64,000 nt of DNA from Oxalobacteraceae bacterium (GTDB taxonomy: Bacteria > Pseudomonadota > Gammaproteobacteria > Burkholderiales > Burkholderiaceae_D): contig JAUYNR010000016.1 of NCBI GenBank assembly GCA_030698225.1, positions 124,001 through 188,000 on the forward strand, written 5' to 3'. Under the pieces are notes generated by a model. The model saw nothing but the letters and a program-made list of their open reading frames with translations, was not told where the DNA came from and did not search any database. The stretch's first letter is position 1. Each line of letters starts with the position of its first letter. A program made the position numbers and the translations under genes. Below are positions 9,168 through 20,139 of the stretch, in pieces.

Positions 9168-9476
9168 TCAGGACCGCGCTATCTGCTGCACCAATATCCA
9201 CGGGTTGACCACTACCGACCACACGGTCGCGTCCATTTCCAGCCATTCTGCTGCCTGGTCGTCCGATATCTTGCCGAGCTGGCGCGTCAGCATCCATTGC
9301 TCGACGGCGGCCTTGTCGTCCTTGCTGATGCGCATCGCGACATCGATCAGGTCGAGGCTGTCGCTGACGTAAATCACCGCGCCGGTGGCGAAGCAGGTCT
9401 GCAGTTCAGACCAGGCGATGCGGCCGGTTTCCCGTACCAGTTTGTCGTGCAGGGCGATGTTGTCTTGTGTTTCCAT
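9168..9476 (-). CDS. DUF2288 family protein
   Basis: 102 residues from the ATG at 9476 (METQDNIAL); a TTG three codons earlier is less likely. It matches the DUF2288 pattern: IAWSELQTCFATGAVIYV, LDLIDVAMRISKDD and a C-terminal WSVVVNPWILVQ. It is a small soluble acidic protein with no signal peptide and no known biochemical function. It is divergent from rarA with about 100 bases between them. Confidence 0.8.
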   Translation of the reverse strand: METQDNIALHDKLVRETGRIAWSELQTCFATGAVIYVSDSLDLIDVAMRISKDDKAAVEQWMLTRQLGKISDDQAAEWLEMDATVWSVVVNPWILVQQIARS

Positions 9477-9582
9477 GATGATCAATGATGTGGATGGATG
9501 GGGTGGCCCGGGGTTGCAGTATACCGCCCATGCACTTGCGCTAGACTACAATCCTCTGTCCCGACTTTATGCCTGCGCACCA

Positions 9583-10872
9583 ATGACTTCGATCCCCTTA
9601 GCCGAACGCCTCCGCCCCAAAACGCTGGACGACGTGATCGGCCAGCAGCATTTGCTCGGCCCCGGCAAGCCCTTGCGCGTCGCGTTCGAATCGGGCGTGC
9701 CGCATTCGATGATCCTGTGGGGGCCGCCGGGCGTCGGCAAGACCACGCTGGCGCGGCTGATGGCCGACAGCTTCAATGCGGAATTCATCGCGCTGTCGGC
9801 GGTGCTGTCGGGGGTCAAGGATATCCGCGAGGCGGTCGAACGGGCGCAGGTGATCCGCGCCAATTCCGGCCGCCGCACCATCCTGTTCGTCGATGAGGTG
9901 CATCGCTTCAACAAGAGCCAGCAGGACGCGTTCCTGCCGCACGTCGAGAGCGGCTTGTTTACCTTCATCGGCGCCACCACCGAGAACCCGTCGTTCGAAG
10001 TGAATGGCGCGCTGCTGTCGCGCGCCGCGACTTATGTATTGAAGTCGCTGACCGACGACGACCTCGGCGCGCTGCTCGATCGCGCCTGCGCGGCCGAACT
10101 GGGCGGCCTGCAATTTACTGCCGATGCCAGGCCGACGCTGATCGCCAGCGCCGACGGCGACGGCCGCAAGCTGCTGAACAATCTGGAAATCGTCGCGCGG
10201 GCGGCGCACGCCAAGGGCTTAAATGAGGTCGATGCGGCGCTGCTGGTCGAATGCCTGGGCGACACGCTGCGCCGTTTCGACAAGGGCGGCGATGCGTTTT
10301 ATGACCAGATTTCCGCGCTGCACAAGTCGGTGCGCGGCTCCAACCCGGATGCGGCGCTGTACTGGCTGTGCCGCATGCTCGACGGCGGCGTCGATGCGCG
10401 TTACCTGTCGCGCCGCATCGTGCGCATGGCCTGGGAAGATATCGGGTTGGCCGATCCGCGTGCGATGCAGATCGCCAACGATGCGGCCGCCACCTATGAG
10501 CGGCTGGGCTCGCCGGAAGGCGATCTGGCGCTGGCGCAAGCGGTGATCTACCTGTCGATCGCGGCCAAGAGCAATGCCGGCTACATCGCTTACAAACAGG
10601 TCAGCGCGTTCGTCAAGCAGGACAAGTCGCGCCCGGTGCCCGAGCATCTGCGCAACGCCCCGACCAGGCTGATGAAGGAACTCGGTTACGGCAAGCTGTA
10701 CCGCTACGCGCACGACGAACCGGAAGCCTACGCGGCCGGCGAAACCTATCTGCCCGAAGGCATCACCAACCAGCGCTGGTACAGCCCGACCCCGCGCGGA
10801 CTGGAAGGCAAGATCGGCGAGAAGCTCGCGCATTTGCGCGAACTGGATAAGAAGGCGAAAAACGAGCGATAG
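9583..10872 (+). CDS. rarA: replication-associated recombination protein A (MgsA/RarA AAA+ ATPase)
   Basis: 429-residue AAA+ ATPase of the clamp-loader clade that acts at stalled replication forks. Walker A is GPPGVGKT (residues 47-54), Walker B is ILFVDEVH (Asp104-Glu105), and sensor 1 is [13 protein letters not shown]. The C-terminal part carries [16 protein letters not shown] and ends in a helical tail ([15 protein letters not shown]). The ATG at 9583 is chosen because the family begins at [17 protein letters not shown]; the longer upstream frame is spurious. In many proteobacteria rarA directly precedes serS. Here serS lies 44 kb away and is preceded by a decayed copy of this gene's 3' end. 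Confidence 0.95.
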   Translation: MTSIPLAERLRPKTLDDVIGQQHLLGPGKPLRVAFESGVPHSMILWGPPGVGKTTLARLMADSFNAEFIALSAVLSGVKDIREAVERAQVIRANSGRRTILFVDEVHRFNKSQQDAFLPHVESGLFTFIGATTENPSFEVNGALLSRAATYVLKSLTDDDLGALLDRACAAELGGLQFTADARPTLIASADGDGRKLLNNLEIVARAAHAKGLNEVDAALLVECLGDTLRRFDKGGDAFYDQISALHKSVRGSNPDAALYWLCRMLDGGVDARYLSRRIVRMAWEDIGLADPRAMQIANDAAATYERLGSPEGDLALAQAVIYLSIAAKSNAGYIAYKQVSAFVKQDKSRPVPEHLRNAPTRLMKELGYGKLYRYAHDEPEAYAAGETYLPEGITNQRWYSPTPRGLEGKIGEKLAHLRELDKKAKNER

Positions 10873-10938
10873 AGGAAGGGCAGGGTAACCCACGAGGGCG
10901 GGAATGCGAAGATCGGCTGGGCCGGCTGCGGCAGCATC

Positions 10939-13900
10939 TCAAGACGCCAGCCGCCTGCCGGATCTGAATAGCGCCAGTGCTTCATCAGCGGGAACCGGAC
11001 GGCTGAACAGAAAGCCTTGTATGCTGTCGCACGATTGCTCGCGCAGGAATGCCAGCTGCTCCGGCGTCTCGACACCTTCCGCTACCACTTTCAGATTCAA
11101 ATTGTGGGCCAACGCGATGACTGCGGCGACGATGCTGCGATCGTCCGGATCGATATCGATGTCGCGCACGAACGACTGGTCGATCTTCAGGATCTGGATC
11201 GGCATCCGCTTCAGATACGACAACGACGAGTAACCGGTGCCGAAATCATCAATCGAAATCTGCAGGCCCATCCGATGCAGTGTTTCCAGCGTCGCACAGG
11301 TCTGCACGGTGTCGTCCATCAGAATCCCTTCGGTCAATTCGACTTCGAGCAATGAGGATGCGAGATCGGTTTCGCGCAGGATATTCGCGATCTTATTTGC
11401 GAGATCTCCCTGACGGAATTGCCGTGCCGACAGGTTGACCGCGACTCGCATCGGCATGCCGGCCAGTTCCCAGGCTCTGGCTTGTGCGCATGCAGTACGC
11501 AGCACCCATTCACCGATGGCGCCGATCATGCCGGACTCTTCGGCCAACGGAATGAACTGGGCGGGCGGTACCAGGCCCAATTCGGGGTGCCGCCAGCGTA
11601 TCAAGGCCTCCACGCAATGGATTTCGCCGCTGGCCAGGTCTACCTGCGGCTGATAGTGCAGGATGAATTCCTGCCGTTCGATCGCACACCGGATGTTGTT
11701 TTCCAGATTCAGGCGATGCAGCATCGCGACATTCATGTCATTCGTAAAAAATTGAAAATTGTCGCGCCCCAGATCCTTGGCACGATACAACGCGATGTCG
11801 GCGTTCTTGATCAGACCGTCCACGTCGTCTGAGTCTTCCGGGAACAAGGTGATGCCGATGCTGGTGCTTAGGTATAACTCACGGCCATGCACTGTGATCG
11901 GCTGGCGCAGAATTTCCAGCAGGTTTTTGGCCAGATGCGCGACGTCTTCAGGATGTGCAATGTCGATCGCGAGCAGCGCGAATTCATCGCCGCCCATGCG
12001 CGCCAGCGTGTCGCCTTTGCGCGTGCTGTCGTGCAAGCGTTCGCCGATGATCTTCACCAGCGTGTCGCCGGCGTCGTGACCGAGGGTGTCGTTGACTGTC
12101 TTGAAATGGTCCAGATCCAGCAGCATCAGTGCAAATGTGTTCTTGCTGCGCTGTCCGGTAGCAACCGCCTGAGTCAGTCGATCACGAAACAGCCGGCGGT
12201 TCGGCAGTCCGGTGAGCTCGTCGTGAAACGCCAGATGGCGTATCGTTTGTTCGGTCTGCTTGCGCTCACTGATATCCTCTGTGATCGCAACGAAATGCGT
12301 GACCTTGCCAGTTTCGTTCTTGAGCGGCGAGATCGCCTCAAGGCACCAATAGAGTTCGCCATTTTTCTTGGTGTTGTGCAGTTCGCCATGCCACTCCCTG
12401 CCGGACAACAGCGTGTCCCACAGGCGCCGGTGCGTCTCAGGATGGGTCTGGCTGGATTTCAGAATGCTGGGTGTTTTGCCTACGATCTCGTCGGATGTGT
12501 AACCGGTGATTTTGGTGAACCAGGGATTGATGTATTCGATGATGCCGTCACGGTCGGTGATCAGCACCGCATTGGCGCTTTGCTCGACCGCGCGCGACAG
12601 CTTGCGCAGTTTTTCTTCTCCTTGCTTGCGCGATTCTTCATGCTCGATATTCACCAGGGCGAATGACACGTCATCGGCCATTTCTTCCAGCAACCGCAAT
12701 TGCGCCGCGTCGAAAAAATTCGACTCGTATGCATACAGGCTGAACATGCCAATGACGCGTTTTCCAATCTTGAGCTGCAACATCACATGAGAAGCAAAGC
12801 CCGCAGCTAGTGCTTCCGGGCAGATTGGCGAGGACGGCCGGCCATCGACTTGCACACTGCTGCAGACGATCAATTTCTGACCTTGGGATGCATCTGTATC
12901 GAACCGGGCGAAGATTCGTGAATTTTCACACTCCGGCAGTACTACATTCGTGCCGGACTTGGCTACCCAACGCAAGGCTCCGCTCGTCGCATCCAGCAAA
13001 GCGATTTTCGCGAGTGGAAAGCCGCCATGTTCTACTGCGACATTGCAAATTTCCTGCAATAACTGGCCTCGCTCGGTGACGCGGATGATGGTGCCGTTGG
13101 TGTGGCTCAACACGCTGTATAGGCGGGTGAGTTGTGCGGCCGCTTTCTGTGCACGTTCGCGTTGAAGTATTTCGAGATTCAGGTCACGGTTGATTTTTGC
13201 CAGTTCATCGGTGCGCGCAGCCACGTCGCGCCGCAGCAGGATCGGCTGACGCAGCAGGGTATGCGTAAACAGCGCGACGAGAACGGACGCAAGCAGCATG
13301 CCGGCGACGGCTGCAATGGAAAGATAGGGATGCACCCAGCCGTGCGTAGGCGCGATACTCAGGTACCAGGTACCGTTCGGAACGGCGATCTTGCGTACGA
13401 CCGGATCCTCGATTGGCGCCGAAGTTGAGCTGGCGAAGACGACACGCTTGCCCGTGTCCGGATGGACATGTGCAAGCTGGTAATCGTATCCCGATTCGAG
13501 CAGGCGAGCCAGGTTGCTCGACGCCAGCAGTTCCGGGATCCGGATCATTGCTGTGGTAAAGCCCCAGAATTGTTCGGTGCCGAACCTGTCAGGCAGAAAG
13601 ACCGGCAAGCGGCCGATCACCGCGACACCGCCCTGGATCAGTTCGAAAGGACCGGCCAGGGTCAATTTATGGCTGTCAATCGCAAGAAAGGCTTCCTTGT
13701 TGCGCGTTGGGTCCTTGAGCAGGTCATGGCCCAGGGCCTTTTCATTTCCGGCCAGCGGCATCACGTTTGAGATTACACCGTTCCTGGCAAGCTGCAGGCT
13801 GCTGATGCCGCCGTATTGCTTGAGCATCTCTGCCGCCAGGGCGTCAAAGCTGGCGATCTTTCCTTCACCTTGCCGCAGTACCGAGGCCAACGCATAGGTG

Positions 13901-14130
13901 GTGGACAAGGAGCGACTGAGGCGTTCCTGCAGTACCGAACTCTGATTGGCGGCGATGACCACAGCGGTCTTTTGCTGATAAAACGACAGCGCCTGCCATG
14001 AAACCGCTGCAAAGGCGCCGCACACGGTCAGCGTGGCAAGGAAAGACAGCGTGGTGTATGCATGCAAACGGAACTGGAGTCTCGATTCGCTGTTGGTGTC
14101 GCCCATCAGTAAAGCCGCGAGCCGTTTCAT
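10939..14130 (-). CDS. membrane CHASE-GAF-PAS-GGDEF-EAL cyclic-di-GMP protein
   Basis: 1063 residues. Two membrane segments (about 25-47 and 275-295) bracket a periplasmic CHASE-like sensor domain. A GAF-like domain (about 330-480) and a PAS domain (about 490-610; [20 protein letters not shown]) follow. The GGDEF domain has an intact [10 protein letters not shown] motif, and the EAL domain has [26 protein letters not shown] and VVAEGVET. It could make and/or break c-di-GMP in response to a periplasmic ligand. The ATG at 14130 follows GGGAAAGG; the TTG one codon earlier is not needed. It lies next to a paralogue on the same strand and convergent to rarA. Confidence 0.9.
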   Translation of the reverse strand: MKRLAALLMGDTNSESRLQFRLHAYTTLSFLATLTVCGAFAAVSWQALSFYQQKTAVVIAANQSSVLQERLSRSLSTTYALASVLRQGEGKIASFDALAAEMLKQYGGISSLQLARNGVISNVMPLAGNEKALGHDLLKDPTRNKEAFLAIDSHKLTLAGPFELIQGGVAVIGRLPVFLPDRFGTEQFWGFTTAMIRIPELLASSNLARLLESGYDYQLAHVHPDTGKRVVFASSTSAPIEDPVVRKIAVPNGTWYLSIAPTHGWVHPYLSIAAVAGMLLASVLVALFTHTLLRQPILLRRDVAARTDELAKINRDLNLEILQRERAQKAAAQLTRLYSVLSHTNGTIIRVTERGQLLQEICNVAVEHGGFPLAKIALLDATSGALRWVAKSGTNVVLPECENSRIFARFDTDASQGQKLIVCSSVQVDGRPSSPICPEALAAGFASHVMLQLKIGKRVIGMFSLYAYESNFFDAAQLRLLEEMADDVSFALVNIEHEESRKQGEEKLRKLSRAVEQSANAVLITDRDGIIEYINPWFTKITGYTSDEIVGKTPSILKSSQTHPETHRRLWDTLLSGREWHGELHNTKKNGELYWCLEAISPLKNETGKVTHFVAITEDISERKQTEQTIRHLAFHDELTGLPNRRLFRDRLTQAVATGQRSKNTFALMLLDLDHFKTVNDTLGHDAGDTLVKIIGERLHDSTRKGDTLARMGGDEFALLAIDIAHPEDVAHLAKNLLEILRQPITVHGRELYLSTSIGITLFPEDSDDVDGLIKNADIALYRAKDLGRDNFQFFTNDMNVAMLHRLNLENNIRCAIERQEFILHYQPQVDLASGEIHCVEALIRWRHPELGLVPPAQFIPLAEESGMIGAIGEWVLRTACAQARAWELAGMPMRVAVNLSARQFRQGDLANKIANILRETDLASSLLEVELTEGILMDDTVQTCATLETLHRMGLQISIDDFGTGYSSLSYLKRMPIQILKIDQSFVRDIDIDPDDRSIVAAVIALAHNLNLKVVAEGVETPEQLAFLREQSCDSIQGFLFSRPVPADEALALFRSGRRLAS

Positions 14131-14154
14131 CAATAGCCTTTCCCGCGGCCGCTA

Positions 14155-16881
14155 TTACAGGATAGCTTCATGCTCGGTCTTTGGTTCATTTTCTTCGATT
14201 AGTTCCGTCATTGCCTGTGCAGGAACAGGACGGCCCAGCAAATAGCCCTGGCCAATGATGCCATTGTGCACCGTGAGATGGGTCAACTGCGCCTGGTCTT
14301 CGATGCCTTCTGCCACCACGCGCAAACCGAGCGTGCTGGACATGGCAAAAATCGCGCTGACGATTGCTGCGCCATCAGTATCGGTCACGATATCACGGAT
14401 GAATGACTTGTCAATCTTGAGCGCCTTGATCGGCATTTTTTTCAGATAAGCCAGCGACGAATAGCCGGTGCCGAAATCGTCGATCGAGAATTCCACGCCC
14501 AGTGCCGACAGCTGGTGCATGACTGCGATGGAGACATCCACTTTCTGCATCATCATGCTTTCGGTGATTTCGAGCTCAAGGCAATGGGCGGGTAGGCCGC
14601 TGCTGTTCAATGCCGAGCTGACGTGCTTCACGATATCGGGGTGCTGCAACTGGCGTGCGGACAGATTCACCGCGATCAGGCGATGCTGGCTCGACCGCCG
14701 GCGCCATGCCTGCGCCTGCGCACAAGCGGTTTGCAGTACCCATGCGCCGATCGGGATGATGGCGCCGGTTTCTTCGGCGATCGACAAGAATGCATCGGGC
14801 GGAAGCAGCCCCAGTTCCGGATGTTGCCAGCGCAGCAGGGCTTCGAATCCGATCAGCTTGCCTGTATGGCACTCGAACTGCGGCTGATAATGTAGTTTCA
14901 GTTCATTGCGGTCGATCGCCTTGCGCAGACCGGTCTCGATTGCCATGCGTTTGCTGGCCCGTGTACCGAGATCCTCGTCGTAGAGCTCATAACAAATGCC
15001 ACCCGCCGTTTTGGCCCGGTACATGGCCATCGCCGCATTCTGCAACAACGTTTCGGAATCGGCACCATCGGTCGGATATACGCTGATGCCGATACTTAGC
15101 GAAACATGTATCGGTTCGCTATGGAGCACGAACGGCTCTTCGAAAATGTGCAGGATTTTTTGCGCGACGGCGGTGGCATCCTCGGCATTGGTGATTTTAC
15201 TCAGCAGAATCGCAAATTCATCGCCGTTCATGCGTGCCAGCGTATCGGATTCGCGAATGCAGCCGTTTAGGCGGGCAGCGACCATTTGCAGTAATTGGTC
15301 ACCGGCTTCGCGGCCCATGCTGTCATTGACTACCTTCAGTCGGTCCAGGTCCATGAACATCACTGCGATATTGTTTTCAGGGTGGCGCCTTGCCAGTGCA
15401 AACAATTGATGCAGACGATCAGTGAACAGTACGCGGTTTGGCAGGTCGGTTAACTGATCGTGATAAACGGAATGCAGAATGCGCGAATGAGCAGCCTTGA
15501 GTTCTGAAATATCGCTGAATACGGCAACGAAATTGGTGGCCTTTCCGTGTGCGTCGACCAGTTGGCTGATATTCAACCATTGCGGATAAATATCGCCGTT
15601 CTTGCGGATATTCCAGATCTCGCCCTGCCATTTTCGATGCTCATCCAGTGATGTCCACATGTCATGGTAGAACTCCTGGGTCTGCCGGCCGGAGCTGAGT
15701 ATGCTCGGGTTCTTGCCAATGACTTCTTCAGGTGCATAACCGGTGATCGTGGAAAACGCTTGATTGACGGTCAGGAAATTGTTGTTTCCATCGGTGATGG
15801 CGATCCCTTCAAGCGAATTTTCGAATGCCTGATTCGCCAGTCGCATCGAATTTTCCGTTTCCTTGCGCTTGGTAATGTCCCTGACCATTAGCTGGATGAT
15901 GCTGTCATTACCGATGCGGGCGGCATTGATGGTGACCTCGGCCGGGAACTCCTTGCCTTCGAACGATTTGAAACTCCATTCAAATCGCGGCACCCCAGTC
16001 GATGCGATGTGGTCATCGAGCCTACTGCGAAACACTGCGCCGGACGCGCTGCCGTCAGGTTGCCGGGCCGGCTGCACCTGGCTGAGATCGACGCTGGCAA
16101 ACATTGCTGCGCTCGGCGCTGCGAACAGCCGTAATGCAGCGTCATTGCAATCGATAATTTTGTTCTTGCTCAGCAGGATGATGCCATCACTGGTGCCGTC
16201 AAAGAGTGTCTTGAACAGCGCGTGTTCGCGGACCAGTTGTACGGTCTTTTTTCTTCCTTCCATCGCTTGCCGGTAGGTGAGCCATGCGGTAAAACAAAAA
16301 AATAGGGTGGCCAGCAATGACAGCGCGAGCAGCGTATTGCGCGCATTGCGATTGGTTGCGGCTGCCGAGGCGTACGCTTGATGTGTCGCCTGGATCGTCA
16401 GCGGAACCAGCTGAAGCAGCGCATGATGCAGCTGATCGAACAGCTGCAGCGCATCTGTGGCGTATAGCCGATATATATTGTCCGGATTTTCTGTGAGCCT
16501 GCTCAGCAGGCGTTCGCGGCTCATGGAAAGGCGCGCATACTGACTGGCGATCTGCTCCCATTGCTTCCGATGCGTTTCATTTTTTTGCCGTTGACTGAAT
16601 TGCGCCTTCAGTCCGCTATCGATTACCGCCAGTGCATTGGTGTCGGCGATGGAAAGCTGCTGTTTTTTTAAGATTTCCAGGAACAGTTCATGGCCTTGCA
16701 GCAAACCGCTCTCCACTCTGGATACCTGGAGTAGGTTCTCGGAGCTGATCTGATGGATGCGTTCAAGATCGCGCTCGCCCAGATGCAATCCCCACCAGCC
16801 GACATTGCTGACAAAAAAGCCTGATGCCGCACCCACTAAGAACATGAGCAATAGCAAATTTGAAACGATGAATTTGCGCAT
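14155..16881 (-). CDS. membrane PAS-PAS-GGDEF-EAL cyclic-di-GMP protein
   Basis: 908 residues. A membrane segment near the N-terminus (VSNLLLLMFLVGAASGFF) and a second near 190-210 enclose a helical periplasmic region. Two PAS domains follow (FDGTSDGIILLSKNKIIDCN; ITDGNNNFLTVNQAF), then GGDEF and EAL domains. The diguanylate-cyclase motif is degenerate (RMNGDEFAIL instead of GGDEF). The EAL domain keeps EALLRWQHPELG and [14 protein letters not shown], so the protein may act mainly as a phosphodiesterase. The ATG at 16881 (MRKFIVSN) has AAGGGT upstream and starts directly before the first membrane segment; the longer frame adds 39 unrelated residues. It lies 24 bases upstream of the neighbouring paralogue. 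Confidence 0.88.
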   Translation of the reverse strand: MRKFIVSNLLLLMFLVGAASGFFVSNVGWWGLHLGERDLERIHQISSENLLQVSRVESGLLQGHELFLEILKKQQLSIADTNALAVIDSGLKAQFSQRQKNETHRKQWEQIASQYARLSMSRERLLSRLTENPDNIYRLYATDALQLFDQLHHALLQLVPLTIQATHQAYASAAATNRNARNTLLALSLLATLFFCFTAWLTYRQAMEGRKKTVQLVREHALFKTLFDGTSDGIILLSKNKIIDCNDAALRLFAAPSAAMFASVDLSQVQPARQPDGSASGAVFRSRLDDHIASTGVPRFEWSFKSFEGKEFPAEVTINAARIGNDSIIQLMVRDITKRKETENSMRLANQAFENSLEGIAITDGNNNFLTVNQAFSTITGYAPEEVIGKNPSILSSGRQTQEFYHDMWTSLDEHRKWQGEIWNIRKNGDIYPQWLNISQLVDAHGKATNFVAVFSDISELKAAHSRILHSVYHDQLTDLPNRVLFTDRLHQLFALARRHPENNIAVMFMDLDRLKVVNDSMGREAGDQLLQMVAARLNGCIRESDTLARMNGDEFAILLSKITNAEDATAVAQKILHIFEEPFVLHSEPIHVSLSIGISVYPTDGADSETLLQNAAMAMYRAKTAGGICYELYDEDLGTRASKRMAIETGLRKAIDRNELKLHYQPQFECHTGKLIGFEALLRWQHPELGLLPPDAFLSIAEETGAIIPIGAWVLQTACAQAQAWRRRSSQHRLIAVNLSARQLQHPDIVKHVSSALNSSGLPAHCLELEITESMMMQKVDVSIAVMHQLSALGVEFSIDDFGTGYSSLAYLKKMPIKALKIDKSFIRDIVTDTDGAAIVSAIFAMSSTLGLRVVAEGIEDQAQLTHLTVHNGIIGQGYLLGRPVPAQAMTELIEENEPKTEHEAIL

Positions 16882-17141
16882 GGCGCGTACCCTTCTAAAT
16901 GCCCATGACAGAGCGGTGCATTCGATTTCGATGCGATCCGGCGTACTGTGTGCAGACATCGCTTCGGGGCGATCACAGCGCGCATGCCAGGATCTCAAAC
17001 TACGGATATTTATGAACTCTTTGGCACCGGATATCTCCGTTGAGAGCTTTCATTGTGCTCGGCACCGTAGCACGTGATTCAACGACGCAGGAAGGGTGGA
17101 GCAATTGCCGTGAGAAGAGAAGCTTAGAACGGAAATCCGTT

Positions 17142-17171
17142 AAAAGGCGCGCAGGAATATCGCGCGCCTTT
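17142..17171 (-). terminator. intrinsic terminator of the monohaem cytochrome gene
   Basis: The perfect ten-base arms 17143-17152 and 17162-17171 (AAAGGCGCGC and its complement) have a nine-base loop. Read on the minus strand, the stem is followed by a T-rich tail. It lies 25 bases beyond the cytochrome stop codon. Confidence 0.75.
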
Positions 17172-17195
17172 GTCAACCATTGATCACGTACAAGC

Positions 17196-17504
17196 TTATT
17201 TGGACTGACTTATCATGAAATCCACCGCAGCGATGACATCCGCGTCGGACAGACCGGAATTGCCGCCCTTCGGAGGCATGATGCCTTTGCCCTTGAGTGC
17301 GGAGGTACGCATGACATCGGCGCCAGTCGACAGCCGTGGCGCCCAGACCGCCTTGTCACCAAGTTTGGGCGCGCCTGCCGCGCCGGTGGCATGACATGCA
17401 ACGCATGTGCTTTCATATACATCCTTGCCGCTGACAGCGTTGGCTTGGGTAGCAATTAACAAAGACCCTGCGATGATTGCGGCACTAACGATACGGGATT
17501 TCAT
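17196..17504 (-). CDS. periplasmic monohaem cytochrome c5-type protein
   Basis: 102-residue precursor with a signal peptide (MKSRIVSAAIIAGSLLIATQANA). One haem site, CVACH, sits near residue 40, and the distal Met ligand is probably in GIMPPKGG, as in the c5 family. It is very similar to the N-terminal domain of the four-haem fusion protein at 26191-27153 (shared CVACH-x-TGAAGAPKLGD). AAGGAG precedes the ATG at 17504. A near-perfect sigma-54 promoter (17571-17586) stands 67 bases upstream and an intrinsic terminator follows, so it is a one-gene unit. It is probably the soluble electron shuttle of the cluster. Confidence 0.9.
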   Translation of the reverse strand: MKSRIVSAAIIAGSLLIATQANAVSGKDVYESTCVACHATGAAGAPKLGDKAVWAPRLSTGADVMRTSALKGKGIMPPKGGNSGLSDADVIAAVDFMISQSK

Positions 17505-17570
17505 GTGTTCTCCTTGAGGGTGAAAAAGGTACAACTTAAAAGTAACGCGGAAGCTTCATTGCTAAAAATT

Positions 17571-17586
17571 AGCAATTAATGTGCCA
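17571..17586 (-). promoter_or_regulatory. sigma-54 promoter of the monohaem cytochrome
   Basis: Read on the minus strand this is TGGCACATTAATTGCT, against the consensus TGGCACGNNNNTTGCW. Fifteen of sixteen positions agree or are free, with exact GG-N10-GC spacing. The -12 element ends 67 bases before the start codon at 17504. An ATGTC-AGC-GACAT inverted repeat at 17733-17745 lies about 150 bases upstream, a position where an activator site could be. Confidence 0.75.
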
Positions 17587-17822
17587 TCGGGATTTGTAAA
17601 TCAAATTCTGTCGCGGCTCCTTGCAGATCGATGTTCGTGTGTTCAGATCCGGATGCCATTCCCAAAAACAGGAAAAACACCAATGTCAATTGTCAAAGGC
17701 AGGAAAGGAATTTGCTGTCCGCGTCTATTGAGATGTCAGCGACATTCACGCGAACGCGCGTGGCGAGAAGCAATCAAGGTACTGGAAGGACACATGTTAG
17801 AAGCTTACGCAGGCGGATTGGT

Positions 17823-18902
17823 CTACTTGCGTGGCGCGTCGTCGGAAGCGCGGATTGAAAGGCTCGCCGTCAGCGGATGGAAAGCCCGCGCGATGTATGC
17901 GACGACTGCTTGAATATCCGTTTCTGACAACACCGATTTCCAGGCCGGCATGGAGGTCGCTGGCAAGCCATCCCGAATCACGCCGGTAAGACGTTCGCGC
18001 GTCAAGGTTGACATGAATGCCGTCGCGGTTAAATCGCGTGGATGCGGTTCCAGGAAACTGCCGATCCAATTGCGCCCGGTGCCGTCGGCGGCATGGCAAA
18101 ATGCGCAATTCTGCTGAAAAATAGTTTCACCGCGCAGTTCCTGTGCCGATAAGCCGGCAAGCTGCGGCACTTTATCATGCAGATGGTAGGGGGTAGCACT
18201 GGTGATGGCGTCGACCTTGGAGGCATTGTCCGGCGCAGCGCTGCCCGGCGAAGCGTAATTGTCGCCCGGCATAAATCCGTTGCGTGGATAGGACAGCGGA
18301 CGCGACTCCCAGGGTGCGCCCGGTTCGCTCACTGCCGAACGGTCATGGCAGCTGACACAAGTCGACATGAACAAGTGCCGGCCGGCTCTTTGTACCGGCG
18401 TAAGCCGGTCGGCCGGGGTGTCGATCGTGATTTTTCCAGTTGCAAACGGGAAGGCTGCGCTGTAGCGTTCGTGGTCCGGCCAGCCGTTTTCCGTCGTGTG
18501 GTAGCGCGTATTGGTCGCTTTAGAAATCATGAATTCCTGGCGCACGAAGTCCGTCACTGCCGTCATTTCAGACAGCAGCAATATCCCTTCGAATCCGCGC
18601 ATGGCGGTGCCGTCGCGTCCGTTTTTGACTGCGTCCAGCATCCTATCCCGGCTCAGCTGATCGGGGGAAGTCGCGATGAAATCGCGCGGACGCGGATCGA
18701 GATAAGTGGTGGCCAAGGTCTGCGCATCGCCTGAATAGCCGTGGCAGAAATAGCAGCGGAAATTGTAGATGCGACGCCCTAATTCATGTTCCGCGGTGGC
18801 CGAAGAAACAGCGCTCGATAGTTTCGGCGCGTCCGCTGCTGGCGGCGTATCGGAACACGCTGCCAGCGAAACGAGCAGCGCCAATAAAAATGGAATTCTC
18901 AT
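17823..18902 (-). CDS. trihaem c-type cytochrome lipoprotein
   Basis: 359 residues from the ATG at 18902 (MRIPFLLALLVSLAACSD), a clear lipoprotein signal with lipobox LAAC. Three haem sites: CYFCH, CVSCH and CAFCH. The first and third are followed by the P-R-D-F/L stretch also found in the upstream partner (RPRDFIAT, HPRDLTAT). The start codon overlaps the partner's stop by one base (TAATG), so the two are translationally coupled. It is probably anchored to the outer or inner membrane and passes electrons between periplasmic carriers; direction and partners are inferred. The in-frame region upstream of 18902 belongs to the neighbouring gene. Confidence 0.88.
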   Translation of the reverse strand: MRIPFLLALLVSLAACSDTPPAADAPKLSSAVSSATAEHELGRRIYNFRCYFCHGYSGDAQTLATTYLDPRPRDFIATSPDQLSRDRMLDAVKNGRDGTAMRGFEGILLLSEMTAVTDFVRQEFMISKATNTRYHTTENGWPDHERYSAAFPFATGKITIDTPADRLTPVQRAGRHLFMSTCVSCHDRSAVSEPGAPWESRPLSYPRNGFMPGDNYASPGSAAPDNASKVDAITSATPYHLHDKVPQLAGLSAQELRGETIFQQNCAFCHAADGTGRNWIGSFLEPHPRDLTATAFMSTLTRERLTGVIRDGLPATSMPAWKSVLSETDIQAVVAYIARAFHPLTASLSIRASDDAPRK

Positions 18903-20067
18903 TACTTCGCAGCCTTCGCCGGCTTGGTGTTCGCTACGCTCGGGTGAATGAAGCGTTGAAACACGAATTCGGTGACATCGGCGATTTCCTGCGGGCTCAG
19001 CACTTGGCGCCATGCCGGCATCTCGGTACCCAGTTTACCCGCTGAAATTACATCGAACAACGCGACCCGATTGAACGCCTGGCGTGATGCGGGATGCAGA
19101 AAATCGCGCGGCTTCGGATTGATGAAATAGGCGCGCGGACCGCGACCGTCGCCGGTGCTGCCGTGGCAGGTGGCGCAGTTGCTCATGTAGAAGGCGCCGC
19201 CCTTGGCCAAATTACCTTTCAGGGTTTTCGGCATCGGTGCCGACATATTGACCACGACAGGCTTATTGACAATAGGCGCTGTCGCGGGGGTCGATGCCGC
19301 CGCCATCGGCGCATTCGATCCGTCTGGCGCCGTCTGACGCCGGCCATTCCGGATTCCCGATATGCCATCCGTGTTCGCGTTCGCCATGAAGCCGGCGCGG
19401 ATGTAATCCACCGCCGCGCTGATATCTTCTTTGCTGAGCTGGGTTTTGAAGCCGGCCATTGCCGTGTCCGGGCGTCCAAAGGTGACCGACGTGATCATGC
19501 GTTGTTGCGTCAGTTCGGCTCTTGCGGCAGGCGCCGTGAAATCGCGCGGCGGCGGATTCAAGCTGGCCTGGGCACGGCTGCGGCCATCGCCCTTTTCACC
19601 ATGGCACACCGAGCAATTCTTGCTATACACGATGCGCCCGCGACTGCTGTCGGATGACGCGGATGCCGGCATGAACGTATTGCGCACATAGTCCACGACT
19701 GCTTCAATTTCCTTCTGGTTGAGTTGGGTTTTCCAGGGCGTCATCGCAGTGCCGGTTCGCCCGTTTCGCACCGCCTCGATCATGCTCGCGCGCGTCACCT
19801 GGGAGGCACTCGGGGTCGTGAAATCGCGCGGCGGCGGATTCAGGCTGTTTTGGGCGCGGCTGCGGCCATCGCCTTTGTCGCCATGGCAGACCGAGCAGTA
19901 ATTGTGATACAGGACCGCCGGCCGGATCCCCCCATCGGACGTGCTAGGTGCATCGGCGAGCGCGGGCGAGCAGCTGCCCGTTATCCAAAAGAGCAGCAGA
20001 TACGCGATGCGAGAAGTGGCGTGCGGCAGCAGGGTGCGCACGATGGCAGGCAGTCTGTTTCTGGTCA
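18902..20067 (-). CDS. periplasmic trihaem c-type cytochrome with three PRDF modules
   Basis: 388 residues from the ATG at 20067 (MTRNRLPAIV), with a signal peptide ending near SPALADA. It contains three similar modules of about 100 residues. Each has a haem site (CSVCH, CSVCH, CATCH) followed by GxxGDGR and P-PRDF. The first two modules are near-identical in places (RSRAQ-SLNPPPRDFT) and point to internal duplication. A Pro/Ala linker separates modules two and three. No strong ribosome site is visible. It is the first gene of a two-gene operon with the lipoprotein cytochrome, divergent from the NHL gene, with a sigma-54-like site at 20140-20155. Confidence 0.87.
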
Positions 20068-20139
20068 TTTTAATCACAGCATGGTTAGCAAAAGTGGGCA
20101 GCACAATGTGGCCTCAAATGGATGTCTGCAGAAATTTAA

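Noticed and set aside
17581-17913. 110-codon open frame on the plus strand
   Set aside because: It runs through the sigma-54 promoter region and into the antisense of a cytochrome gene, has no ribosome site, and its sequence is not protein-like.
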